The notes below the pieces were generated by a model. That model saw nothing but the letters and a program-made list of their open reading frames with translations, ran no database searches and was not told where the DNA came from. From Shinella yambaruensis (GTDB lineage Bacteria; Pseudomonadota; Alphaproteobacteria; Rhizobiales; Rhizobiaceae): DNA of 64,000 nt. Where the stretch lies: positions 310,001 to 374,000 of the forward strand of contig NZ_JALJCK010000004.1 of NCBI RefSeq assembly GCF_022899355.1, in the 5' to 3' direction. The position numbers and the translations under genes were made by a program. Positions 52,972-62,311 of the stretch are shown one piece after another (position 1 is the first letter of the stretch; each line of letters opens with the position of its first letter).

Positions 52972-54141
52972 TCAGGCCCGTCCGAAAGCCGGTGCCGCCG
53001 CCTTGCCGCGCCGCAGATAGAGGATGCCCGCGGCCAGCGCAACACCTGCCGCGAGAACCGCGATGGCGATCAGCGGGCGATAGGCGACCCAGGCGATGGC
53101 GATGACGGCCGGCCCGATCAGCAGGGTGAGGATGAGCGCGATGGCCGTCGTGCCGAAGCGCACGATGGAGCCGACGAAGGGCACGACATCGGCGATGACG
53201 CCGAGGATCGACAGGATGAAGGCGAAGCCGACGAAGGCGCCGATCAGCCCGCCGACCCGCACGAGCCAGGTGATGATCGTGTTCTCGCTCTGCGCCGCAT
53301 CGAACATGGCGGCCGCGTCGACGAGGCCGGCATCGCTGAGGAAGAGGTCGCGCCCGTTCGTCGTCTTGTAGGGCGTCAGGCCGCTGCCGCGCTGGGCGCC
53401 GACGAAGCTCGCCTCGGCAATGTCGGAGCGCTCGAAACGGATGCGGATGTCGCCGACCTGCGGATCTTCCGGGTTGAAGGAGAAGATCACCTGGCCGGCA
53501 ATGACCGAGGCCGGTTTGCCGAGCGTCACCATTTCCGCCATGCGATTGGCCTCGATGGCCGTGAGCGGCACCGGCCGTTCGTCGCCGAGGCGCGCGACCG
53601 CGCGGCCATCGACGCTGAACGCGCCGATCGTCGCGGACTTCACCGGGAAGCTCGCGTCGTCGATCGGCTTTTGCGGGTTGTCGTGGCCCGGCTGGCGGAA
53701 GCTGCCGGAATTGACCTCGTCGCGCTTCCATTGCTTGTTGTAGGAATAGGTGGTGACGGTCTCCTCGCTGCCGCCGAGCTGCTTGCGCGTCTCCGACTTC
53801 GCGGTCTCGACCCACTGGTACATCTCGACGATGCGTTCGAGCCCGGCCGCCCCTTCGGCCGAAATGCCGAGCACGTCGTCCTGCGGCACGCCGACCGGCT
53901 TCACCGGCCCTGAAATGTGCACCAGCTTGCCGTCGTTTGCCGGATCCACGCTGCCGTTGTCGACGGAAACGACGAGGCCCGCGCCCTCGACGAGCGCCCG
54001 GTAGGTCTTCACCGACCGGCCTTCGTTCCAGAACAGCAGCCAGATGCAGGCGATGAGAAGGATGAAGCCGACCACGATCTTGATCAGCGCCCCCTTCAGC
54101 CTGGCGAACCAGGACGTGGTCGTCGTTTCCGTAAAGCTCAT
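52972..54141 (-). CDS. TMEM43 (LUMA)-family membrane protein
   Basis: The 389-residue protein has one N-terminal helix (about residues 17-40), a large soluble domain and four closely spaced C-terminal helices (about residues 290-385), the layout of the TMEM43/LUMA family known from the animal inner nuclear membrane. The bacterial role is unknown. It probably forms an operon with the DUF218 gene. It is divergent from a DUF2934 gene. Confidence 0.85.
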   Translation of the reverse strand: MSFTETTTTSWFARLKGALIKIVVGFILLIACIWLLFWNEGRSVKTYRALVEGAGLVVSVDNGSVDPANDGKLVHISGPVKPVGVPQDDVLGISAEGAAGLERIVEMYQWVETAKSETRKQLGGSEETVTTYSYNKQWKRDEVNSGSFRQPGHDNPQKPIDDASFPVKSATIGAFSVDGRAVARLGDERPVPLTAIEANRMAEMVTLGKPASVIAGQVIFSFNPEDPQVGDIRIRFERSDIAEASFVGAQRGSGLTPYKTTNGRDLFLSDAGLVDAAAMFDAAQSENTIITWLVRVGGLIGAFVGFAFILSILGVIADVVPFVGSIVRFGTTAIALILTLLIGPAVIAIAWVAYRPLIAIAVLAAGVALAAGILYLRRGKAAAPAFGRA

Positions 54142-54311
54142 GATCGTCCCCCGACACGGCGTGCGTCATGCCTGAGACGCGCGGCAGGACATGCTTATTC
54201 GCGCTTCCTGAACTGCGCAAGCAGGGACATAATGGCTCGAAAGGCGGGGGCGGGATGCCGGAACATCTCCTCCCCTCTGCCGTTATCGCAGAAACGGAAG
54301 GGAGCCTGTCC

Positions 54312-54581
54312 ATGACCGACGATCGCGAAGAGAAAATCCGCAAGCGCGCCCACGAGCTCTGGCAGCAGGAAGGCCGGCCGGACGGCAAGCCGGATGACCA
54401 CTGGTACCAGGCCGAACGGGAAATCGACCAGGGCGACGGAGAAATCGAGGGTGACGACGAGCCGAACCTCGCCGCGATCCGCGAGGCCGTCCGCGAGCAC
54501 ACGGACGCCTTCCTGGTGAAGACCGACCTGGAGGATGCCGACCAGCGCGAGGCGACGCCCGGCATGCGCGAGCAGCCGTAG
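54312..54581 (+). CDS. DUF2934 small acidic protein
   Basis: The 89-residue protein has the DUF2934 signature REEKIRKRAHELWQQEGRPDG followed by HWYQAEREI. The function is unknown; such genes are common and often multi-copy in rhizobia. AAGGGAG precedes the ATG at 54312. It ends 12 bp before the convergent ferredoxin gene. Confidence 0.85.
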   Translation: MTDDREEKIRKRAHELWQQEGRPDGKPDDHWYQAEREIDQGDGEIEGDDEPNLAAIREAVREHTDAFLVKTDLEDADQREATPGMREQP

Positions 54582-54593
54582 GGCCGCCGCTAA

Positions 54594-55313
<720 letters not shown>

Positions 55314-55317
<4 letters not shown>

Positions 55318-55946
55318 GGTGTTTCGACCTTCTTGCCGGAAAGCCCGCAGCGATACAGGAAGAGCCGGGTCGCTTCGGCGATGATGCGCTCGGCGTCGAG
55401 TGGCTCGTTCTCGGGCTTGTCCATCAGCACGCGGGCCTGCGCCTCGTATTCGGCATAGTGCTGGGTCACGGCCCAGATGTTCATCTGGAAGAGCAGCGGA
55501 TCGACCGGGGCGATCTTGCCGCTGTCGACCCATTGCCGGATGACGGCGTTCGCCTCCTCGACCGCGGCCTTGAGCGCGGCCCAGTGCGGCGCCATTTCCG
55601 GTGCCCCGCGGGCGATCTCGTTCGCGAAGAAACGCGAGAGGTCGGGGAATTCCAGCGTATGGCGCACCTTGCGCTCGATATACTGGGTGATCGCCAGCGC
55701 CGGGTCGTCGCGCGAGGCGGAGAGGAAGAAGATGTCCTTGTACTCTCCGACGATATCGCTGAGCACCTGCTGGTACAGTTCCTCCTTGGAGGAGATGTAA
55801 TAGTGCAGCTGGGCCTTGGTGATGCCGGCCGTCTGCGCGATCGCCTGGGTGGAGGTCCCCGACAAACCGTTGCGCGCGAATTCCTGGATGGCGGCGCTGC
55901 GGATCGCGGCGTGGATTTCCTTCCGCTTTTTCTGAAGAGTGCTCAT
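55314..55946 (-). CDS. TetR-family regulator, RutR-like
   Basis: The 210-residue protein has an N-terminal helix-turn-helix (GTSTQAIAQTAGITKAQLHYYISSKEELY) and a C-terminal domain like RutR, the uracil/thymine-responsive regulator. It lies inside the catabolic operon between the binding-protein gene and the RidA gene. It is a likely local regulator that responds to the pathway compound, but the ligand is unknown. Confidence 0.88.
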
Positions 55947-56015
55947 GGGCGTTCCATGCGGGTGGCGATACGGTGGAAGCGGGCCGGCGCCGGAGCGCCG
56001 GCCTGCGGCTCGGTC

Positions 56016-57026
56016 TTACTTGCCCGTCAGCTTGGCCTTGATGTCGAGACCCTTGCCCTTGTTGACGAAGCGTGTGTCGGCGACCTTCGAGAGATCGACG
56101 GCGCCAGCCTCGATGATCTTGCTTTCGACGGCAAGGTCATGGAAGGCCTCGATGCGCTCGGGGCTCATCGCGCCGATGCCCTTTTCCACCGCCTCGCCGG
56201 AATCGATGATCTCAAGCTTGTCGAACTGCGCCATCTCGGCGTCGAGCTTTTCGACCGTCATTTCCGGGTTGGCGGCGATGATCGCCGCATAGGCGGCTGT
56301 GCGGTCGCCGTAGAGGTAGTTGTTCCAACCCTCGATCGAGGCGTCGAGGAAGCGCTGCACGAGGTCGGGGTTGTTCTCGACCAGCTCGCTGCGCGTCTCG
56401 ATGATCGAACCGTAGGTGCTCCAGCCCTGGTCGGCGAGCAGGAACACGTCGACCTCGGCGCCTTCCTTCGCCGCGTAAAGCGGCTCGGCGGTGCCATAGG
56501 CCTGCTGCACCATCGTCTTGTCGCTCAGGAACTGCGCGAGGTTGAAGCCATAGGGACGCAGCTGCTCGTCCTTGAAGCCGAGGCGGGTGACCATCCACTG
56601 CCAGAAGCTGAACTGGCCGTCCTTGGAAACGAGGACGGAGGGCGCCTTGGTGAGCGCCGCGAAATCGGCATATTGGCCCTTGTGCGCCATGAAGGCCTGC
56701 GGGTCCTTCTGGAAGATCGCCGCGACGACGGTGGTGGGAATGCCGTTGCGCACGTTGTCGAAGGCGAGCAGCAGGTTGCCGCCCATCAGGAAGTCGAGCC
56801 GGCCGGCCGGCAGCATCGGCCTTGTGTTGACCTGCGGGCCGCCCATCTTGATCTCGACGTCGAGGCCGTATTTGGCATAGGTGCCGTCCACCACGGCCTG
56901 GTAGAAGCCGCCATGGCCGCCCTGCGCCAGCCAGTTGGTGCCAAAGACGACCTTGTCGGCCGCCCAGGAGGAGCCGGCGGCGAGCAGCAGCCCCACGGCG
57001 GCGAAAAGACTTGTCATGCGTTTCAT
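56016..57026 (-). CDS. ABC transporter substrate-binding protein (NMT1/SsuA-like)
   Basis: The 336-residue periplasmic protein has a signal peptide ending AWA-AD (residue 22). The fold follows the NMT1/THI5-like family used for pyrimidine precursors, sulfonates, nitrate and similar compounds: VVFGTNWLAQGGHGGFYQAVV, YAKYGLDVEIKMGG and PMLPAGRLDFLMGG. The ligand is not identifiable. It is 22 bp after the FAD oxidoreductase gene and serves the permease and ATPase upstream. Confidence 0.9.
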   Translation of the reverse strand: MKRMTSLFAAVGLLLAAGSSWAADKVVFGTNWLAQGGHGGFYQAVVDGTYAKYGLDVEIKMGGPQVNTRPMLPAGRLDFLMGGNLLLAFDNVRNGIPTTVVAAIFQKDPQAFMAHKGQYADFAALTKAPSVLVSKDGQFSFWQWMVTRLGFKDEQLRPYGFNLAQFLSDKTMVQQAYGTAEPLYAAKEGAEVDVFLLADQGWSTYGSIIETRSELVENNPDLVQRFLDASIEGWNNYLYGDRTAAYAAIIAANPEMTVEKLDAEMAQFDKLEIIDSGEAVEKGIGAMSPERIEAFHDLAVESKIIEAGAVDLSKVADTRFVNKGKGLDIKAKLTGK

Positions 57027-57048
57027 GCGCGTTTCCCCTTTGGTTGTC

Positions 57049-58416
57049 TCAGGTGTCGGTGCGGGCCATGCCGTCGGTCCAGCCCCGGGTCTTGCCGGGG
57101 TTCATCAGGCCGTACGGGTCGGCGCGTTTCTTGAATTCGATCTGCGCTCCGTCGATTTCCTTCATGCCGCCGTCCTCGATGGTCACGACATGGGGGTCGA
57201 AGATCGTGCAGCCGTCCTTTTCCTCCAGCTCGGCGATGAGCCGGTACATGGCCTCCTCGCCGCGGTAGCGCACAAGCGGCAGGGCGAAGATCTGGATCTC
57301 GCCGTGCATGCGCGCCATCTCGTGGTGCCAGTAGATCTCCTCGCCGTAACGGGCCATCTGGCTGAGGACCAGTTCGGGATCGAAGGGCCGCGGATAGGCG
57401 ACCTGCAGGTAGGTCCAGCTCTTGTCCACCTTGAGGGCCTGAAGCGTGGTGTGGTTCCAGCCGCATTCATAGGCCGGCTGCAGGCCGGCGGCGCGGATCT
57501 CCGGCTTGCTCATGGCAAAGGAAATGCGCCCGCCATGCGCCTCGGCCTCGGCGGTGAAGCGGGCCATTTCATCCGGCGCAACCATGGCGAAGACGGCGTC
57601 GCGGTCGGCCGGAAAGAGATCGCCGAGCTTGTTGTAGAAGGGGGCGAAGCGGCGCTCGACGGTGGTCAGCAGGTAGCAGTCGAGGCCCTTTTCCTGCGCG
57701 CTCGAGGCGAAGCGCAGCGCCGCGTCGTAGCCGTCGAAGAGGGCTGCGGTGTGGATCCAGTCCGTCGCGCGGGTGAGGCCGACGCCGAGCTCCACCACGA
57801 TGCCGTTGGTGCCGTAGGCGTGCTGCACCTTCTGCACGTCCTCGCCGAAAAGCTCGATGACCTGCGGCTCCGGCTCGACGGTGACGACCTTGGCATAGGT
57901 AAGGTTGCCGGGGTCGCGCAGCATGCCGTGGCGCAGCGAGCCGATGCCGCCCGAGCCGCCGGCGACGAAGCCGCCGATGGTCGCCATCTGGCGCGTCGAG
58001 GGATACATCATCAGTTCCTGCCCGGTCTCGTGCGCGGCGTCGTCGAGCCGCGAGATGCGTGCGCCCGCCTCCACGCGCACATGGCCGTCGGTGATCTCGA
58101 TTACCTTGTCGAGGCGGGTGAGGTCCATGACGATGCCGCCGTCCAGCGGCACGCACTGGCCGTAATTGCCGGTGCCGCCGCCGCGCAGCGTGAGGGGAAC
58201 CTTGTGGCGGGCGACGACGGAGGCGACATGCATGACCTCCTCGACGGTCTGCGGCACGACGACCAGCTCGCCGAGCTTGTCTTTCAGCTGCTCGTTGAGG
58301 ATCGGGCTGTACCAGAAATAGTCGCGCGAGCGTGCGGCGATGTAGTTCTCGTCGTCATGGGCACGGATCCCATTCAGCGCCGCCTTGATCGACGTCCAGT
58401 CGCGGTGTCCGGTCAT
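57049..58416 (-). CDS. FAD-binding oxidoreductase, VAO/GlcD type
   Basis: The 455-residue flavoprotein has a PCMH-type FAD domain (VPLTLRGGGTGNYGQCVPLDGG, STRQMATIGGFVAGGSGGIGSLRHG) and a C-terminal domain ending PYGLMNPGKTRGW. Related enzymes oxidise glycolate, D-lactate, vanillyl alcohol or cyclic amines. The start ATG at 58416 overlaps the amidohydrolase stop (ATGA). Confidence 0.88.
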   Translation of the reverse strand: MTGHRDWTSIKAALNGIRAHDDENYIAARSRDYFWYSPILNEQLKDKLGELVVVPQTVEEVMHVASVVARHKVPLTLRGGGTGNYGQCVPLDGGIVMDLTRLDKVIEITDGHVRVEAGARISRLDDAAHETGQELMMYPSTRQMATIGGFVAGGSGGIGSLRHGMLRDPGNLTYAKVVTVEPEPQVIELFGEDVQKVQHAYGTNGIVVELGVGLTRATDWIHTAALFDGYDAALRFASSAQEKGLDCYLLTTVERRFAPFYNKLGDLFPADRDAVFAMVAPDEMARFTAEAEAHGGRISFAMSKPEIRAAGLQPAYECGWNHTTLQALKVDKSWTYLQVAYPRPFDPELVLSQMARYGEEIYWHHEMARMHGEIQIFALPLVRYRGEEAMYRLIAELEEKDGCTIFDPHVVTIEDGGMKEIDGAQIEFKKRADPYGLMNPGKTRGWTDGMARTDT

Positions 58417-59636
58417 GTCTGTTCTCCTTGGTGGTCGGTCAGGATGCGGCCATTGCGCCAGACCGTGCGGTCGGCACGCGGACGGCTCAGGGCATCGATA
58501 AGGTCCTCGGCGTCGAGCCGGATGAAATCGGCGGGGCCGCCCTCGGCAAGCGCAAGGCTCCGGCCCATCCAGCGGGCAGGCGTCTCGCTCACCGTGTCCA
58601 GCCAGTCCTCGGGCTGGAGGTGACCGAGCAGGGCCGCGCCGCGGAAGGCGTCGAAGAGATCGTAGTCGCCGAAGGGGAAGAAGGCGTCGCGCACATTGTC
58701 GGAGCCGATCATCACCTTCAGGCCCGCGGCGCGCGCCTCGTGCACGGGCGCAAGGCCGCGCAGGCGCGGCGTGCGGCCGGCCTTCGCATCCTGCAGGTAG
58801 GCGTTGCAGCCGGGCAGCACCGTCAGCCCGACGCCCGCCGCGCCGGCGCGGGCGAGAACGTCCGCGACCTCGGCGGGATCGCGCACCGAAAGCGCGCAGC
58901 CATGCCCGCACAGCACCCGGCCGGCAAGGCCGCGCCGTTCGGTCTCCGCCACGATGGCGTCGATGCCGCGCGCCTCGACCTCCAGCCCTTCGTCCACATG
59001 GAAATCGAGGAGAAGACCGTGCTTTTCAGCGAGGTCGAAGACCTGCGCAAGCCGGGCATCGAGATCGTCGTTGCGATAGATGAAGGCCCCGAGCACCCCG
59101 CCGGCCGCCTTGACCTCGCGGGCGATGGCCTCGCCAATCTCGGCAAAGAGGTCGAGCGGGGTCAGCGAGGCAAGCTCCAGGTGGATGCGGCCCTGCCATT
59201 CGCCGGCAAGCTCACGAAGCACGGACCATGCCGGTGGCGGCATCGCGCCGTACCAGTCGACATGGCTGCGCATCAGCGCCGTGCCGTGGCGATAGGCACG
59301 GTCGAGGGCTCGGCTCGCCCGCTGCCGGAGATCGGCATGATCCCAGAGCGCGGCGTCGGCCTGCATCATCTCGATGGCGTGGAACAGCGAGGTGGCGCGC
59401 GCCGGCATGCGGGGCGCGGTGAAGGTCTTATCGAGATGGGTGTGGATGTCGGCCATCAGCGGCAGGACGAGGCCGCCGCCCCGGCCGGCCGAGGGGGCGA
59501 GGGCCGCGATGCGGCCGCCGCTGACGGCGATGTCCCAGTGCCCCTCCCGGCCGGCGAGGGTGACGCCCGCAAGGCGCTGGCCGCCGGCGCCGGCATCGGC
59601 GGGGCTGGTGGTCTCGATGGTCCGCATGGGGTTCAC
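58413..59636 (-). CDS. Metal-dependent amidohydrolase, cytosine-deaminase-like
   Basis: The 407-residue amidohydrolase-superfamily protein has HxH as H65/H67 in IHTHLDKTF, a third histidine in LDFHVDEGLE, GHGCALS, and the aspartate in GSDNVRDAF. This is the cytosine deaminase/isopropylammelide-hydrolase branch, which acts on ring amide or amino groups. I start at GTG 59636, which overlaps the permease stop (GTGA) and is four residues before an ATG at 59627. It could open or deaminate a heterocyclic substrate. Confidence 0.88.
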   Translation of the reverse strand: MNPMRTIETTSPADAGAGGQRLAGVTLAGREGHWDIAVSGGRIAALAPSAGRGGGLVLPLMADIHTHLDKTFTAPRMPARATSLFHAIEMMQADAALWDHADLRQRASRALDRAYRHGTALMRSHVDWYGAMPPPAWSVLRELAGEWQGRIHLELASLTPLDLFAEIGEAIAREVKAAGGVLGAFIYRNDDLDARLAQVFDLAEKHGLLLDFHVDEGLEVEARGIDAIVAETERRGLAGRVLCGHGCALSVRDPAEVADVLARAGAAGVGLTVLPGCNAYLQDAKAGRTPRLRGLAPVHEARAAGLKVMIGSDNVRDAFFPFGDYDLFDAFRGAALLGHLQPEDWLDTVSETPARWMGRSLALAEGGPADFIRLDAEDLIDALSRPRADRTVWRNGRILTDHQGEQT

Positions 59637-60487
59637 GTCTCGCGCTTGATTTCGCTTTCGTGCCAATGGCCGAGCACGAGGTTCGACAGCCAGGACGTGA
59701 CGAGGAAGATCCCGACGCCCAGCACCGAGACGAGGAACAGCGCGGCGAACATGCGCGGGATCTCGTTGCGGAAGCTCGATTCGAGGATGCGCGAGGCAAG
59801 GCCGGTGTTCTGCCCCGCCGTGCCCGCGACGAACTCGGCGACGACGGCGCCGATCAGCGACAGGCCGCCGGCGATCTTCAGCGCCGCCATGAAATAGGGC
59901 AGCGCCGAAGGGATCAGGAGGTGGCGCAGGCGCTGCCAGGGCGTCGCCTGGTAGAGCCGGAACATGTCGCGCAGGTTATGGTCGGCGCTGCGCAGGCCGA
60001 TCGCCGTGTTCGACAGGATCGGGAAGAAGGCGACGATCCAGGCGCAGATGAGCAGCGCGAAGAAAGTGTTGCTGACATAGATGAGGATCAGCGGCGCAAT
60101 GGCGATGATCGGCGTCACCTGCAATATGACGGCGAAGGGGAAGAGACACATCTCCACCGTGCGCGACAGGGCGAAGAGCATGCCGAGCAGCACGCCGCCG
60201 ACGATGGCGAGGCTGAGCGAGAGCAGCGTCAGCTTGACCGTGAACGCCGCGCTCTGCATCAGCGACGACCAGTCCTGCACCAGCGTTTTCGCGATCAGGC
60301 TCGGCGCGGGGATCAGGTAATGCGGCACCTCGTTGTACCGGACGAGGAATTCCCACAGGCCCAGCACCGCGAGGATCGAGACGATGGGCATGATGACGCG
60401 CAGGCGCCGTTCCCGCTGCTCCAGGAGGATGCGCGGATCGACGATTTCGCCTTCGGCAACGGCCGGATCAATGGTTGAGATCGACAT
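59633..60487 (-). CDS. ABC transporter permease (SsuC/TauC type)
   Basis: The 284-residue protein has six predicted helices and the BPD_transp_1 segment (FRLYQATPWQRLRHLLIPSALPYFMAALKIAGG) that contacts the ATPase. It pairs with the ATPase gene upstream, which overlaps it by 20 bases. Confidence 0.93.
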   Translation of the reverse strand: MSISTIDPAVAEGEIVDPRILLEQRERRLRVIMPIVSILAVLGLWEFLVRYNEVPHYLIPAPSLIAKTLVQDWSSLMQSAAFTVKLTLLSLSLAIVGGVLLGMLFALSRTVEMCLFPFAVILQVTPIIAIAPLILIYVSNTFFALLICAWIVAFFPILSNTAIGLRSADHNLRDMFRLYQATPWQRLRHLLIPSALPYFMAALKIAGGLSLIGAVVAEFVAGTAGQNTGLASRILESSFRNEIPRMFAALFLVSVLGVGIFLVTSWLSNLVLGHWHESEIKRET

Positions 60488-61292
60488 GGTCCATGGTCCC
60501 TTCGAGCGCGTTGCTGACCAGACGGCAGTTCTCGGTATATTCGGGTGTCATGCGGTAGGCGCTCGTGCGCGTATCGGCGCCGGGCAGCGCGATGTCGTGC
60601 ACCACGCGGCCGGGACGCGCGGCCATGACCACGACGCGGCTGGAGAGATAGACGGACTCGAAGACCGAGTGCGTGACGAAGATCACCGTCAGCCCGTGCG
60701 AGCGCCAGAGGCCCAGCACCTCGTCGTTGAGCTTGGAGCGCGTCATCTCGTCGAGCGCCGCGAAGGGCTCGTCCATCAAAAGCAGCTTCGGCTTCGTCAC
60801 CATGGCGCGGGCGATGGAGACGCGCATCTTCATGCCGCCCGAGAGCTCGCGCGGATAGGAACGGGCGAAATTGGCGAGGCCCACCATGGAAAGGGCCTCT
60901 TCCACGCGGGCCTTCGCCTCGCCCTTGCCGAGCCCCTGCAATTTCAGCGGAAGGAAGACGTTGTCGAAGACGCTCGCCCAGGGCATCAGCGTCGCTTCCT
61001 GGAAGACATAGCCGATATCGCTGCCATGGGGGCTTTCGCCGGCCGGATGGCCGTTGACGGTGATCGAGCCCGACGAGAAGGACAGGAGGCCCGAGATCAT
61101 CTTCAGCGCCGTGCTCTTGCCGCAGCCGGAGGGGCCGAGGAACGAGACGAACTCGCCGTTGCGGATCTGTAGCGACATGCCGCGCAGCGCCACGGTGCCG
61201 TTGGCGAAGCGCTTGGAGACGTCCTTCATGTCGATGAGGACGGGGGCGTCGGTCAGGCCGGCGGCGTTGGAGAGGGGGCTTGCCGCGTTCAT
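60468..61292 (-). CDS. ABC transporter ATP-binding protein
   Basis: The 274-residue ATPase has a Walker A motif at residues 53-61 (GPSGCGKST), signature LSGGMKMR, Walker B LLLMDEPFAALDE and the H-loop VTHSVFES. It powers the SsuB/TauB-type importer. The start is one base after the creatininase-family stop region (61294), so all are cotranscribed. Confidence 0.95.
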   Translation of the reverse strand: MNAASPLSNAAGLTDAPVLIDMKDVSKRFANGTVALRGMSLQIRNGEFVSFLGPSGCGKSTALKMISGLLSFSSGSITVNGHPAGESPHGSDIGYVFQEATLMPWASVFDNVFLPLKLQGLGKGEAKARVEEALSMVGLANFARSYPRELSGGMKMRVSIARAMVTKPKLLLMDEPFAALDEMTRSKLNDEVLGLWRSHGLTVIFVTHSVFESVYLSSRVVVMAARPGRVVHDIALPGADTRTSAYRMTPEYTENCRLVSNALEGTMDHVDLNH

Positions 61293-61293
61293 C

Positions 61294-62094
61294 CTACCAC
61301 TCCGGTTTTCTGTCCAGCCAGTCGGCCGGCAGGCTGTCGATGTCCGCCATCGCCTCGACGAGGCGCGCGACGGCGTGGTCGAGGGTCGCCTCGCCCTTTG
61401 CGGCGGTGGCGAGGTGGGCCTCGCCGCAGGCCCCGGCGGTGCTGAAATCCTGCGTCTTCCAGCCCGGCTTCGCGCCGCGGCCGAGGCCGAGATGGCGGAA
61501 ATTCTCGAAGAGGTCCTGGCCGCGCGAGCGGAAGTCGCGGGCGGCTGCCATGTCCACGTTCTCGGGGGCGAGCGCCAGCATGACCGAGGTCTCCATGTCG
61601 CCGGCATGGATGCCGTGGGTGCGCTCGACATCGGAATAGATGCCCTCCGGCATGCCGAAGCCGAACCAGTTGACCGAGAAGGCCAGCATGTCGTGCGCGA
61701 TGCGCAGCTGGCGGGTCACGACGTCCATGACCGGGATGTTGCCGCCATGGCCGTTGAGGAGGACGAACTTGCGCACGCCCGAGCGCGCCACGCTGGCGCC
61801 GATCTCGGTGAGTACGCGGATCAGCGTTTCGGCCGAAAGGGTGAGCGTGCCGGGATAGTCGATGTGCTCGTCGCTCTTGCAGACGGCCTGGGTAGGCAGG
61901 AACAGCACCGGGCTGTCCTCCGGCAAGGCTCTTGCGAGGCGGCGTGCCACCCCGTCGACGGTACAGCTGTCGACGGACATGGGCAGGTGCGGCCCGTGCT
62001 GCTCGATGGCGCCGATGGGCAGGACGGCGATGAGGCGCCCACGGTCGAGCGCGGCGAAATCGCGGCTGGAATAGTCGGCCCAGAAGCGCTTCAT
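61294..62094 (-). CDS. Creatininase-family amidohydrolase (MftE/ArfB-like)
   Basis: The 266-residue protein has the family motifs GAIEQHGPHLP (E31, H33, H36), D42, NGHGGN and HAGDMETS. True creatininase reads NGHYEN; NGHGGN instead matches members such as ArfB and MftE, which hydrolyse other amides. Its substrate is a C-N bond in an unknown compound. It is the first gene of the leftward operon, facing an AT-rich promoter region. Confidence 0.88.
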   Translation of the reverse strand: MKRFWADYSSRDFAALDRGRLIAVLPIGAIEQHGPHLPMSVDSCTVDGVARRLARALPEDSPVLFLPTQAVCKSDEHIDYPGTLTLSAETLIRVLTEIGASVARSGVRKFVLLNGHGGNIPVMDVVTRQLRIAHDMLAFSVNWFGFGMPEGIYSDVERTHGIHAGDMETSVMLALAPENVDMAAARDFRSRGQDLFENFRHLGLGRGAKPGWKTQDFSTAGACGEAHLATAAKGEATLDHAVARLVEAMADIDSLPADWLDRKPEW

Positions 62095-62311
62095 CGAAAA
62101 GCCTCCATGCCGTCAGGGATGCCCGTTGGTGACAGAAACGCCATCTTGCTCCTCCTCTTCCTCCGGGTTTAGATAAACAAACTCATAGCAAATGGTCAAA
62201 CTATTTGGTATGTTCTTTTCGATGGTTGCGGTAAACTTTTGATTTTAATCATGTTTATTCGCTATGCCGAAGCTGCCGGGAGGGCGGCCTGAGCGGGTTT
62301 TGGAGGAGCTC
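62095..62311. promoter_or_regulatory. AT-rich divergent promoter region with candidate operator
   Basis: The 217-bp gap between the divergent creatininase-family and dehydrogenase genes is much richer in A+T than its surroundings at 62160-62265. An imperfect palindrome CAAATGGTCAAACTATTTG (62189-62207) contains TGGTCAAA, similar to one half of the RutR consensus, and TGATTTTAATCA at about 62237-62248 is a perfect inverted repeat. It probably drives both transcripts. Confidence 0.5.

Noticed and set aside
61294-62094. Naming the gene as true creatininase
   Set aside because: The NGHYEN motif reads NGHGGN, and no creatinase or sarcosine oxidase gene is beside it, so only the family name is justified.
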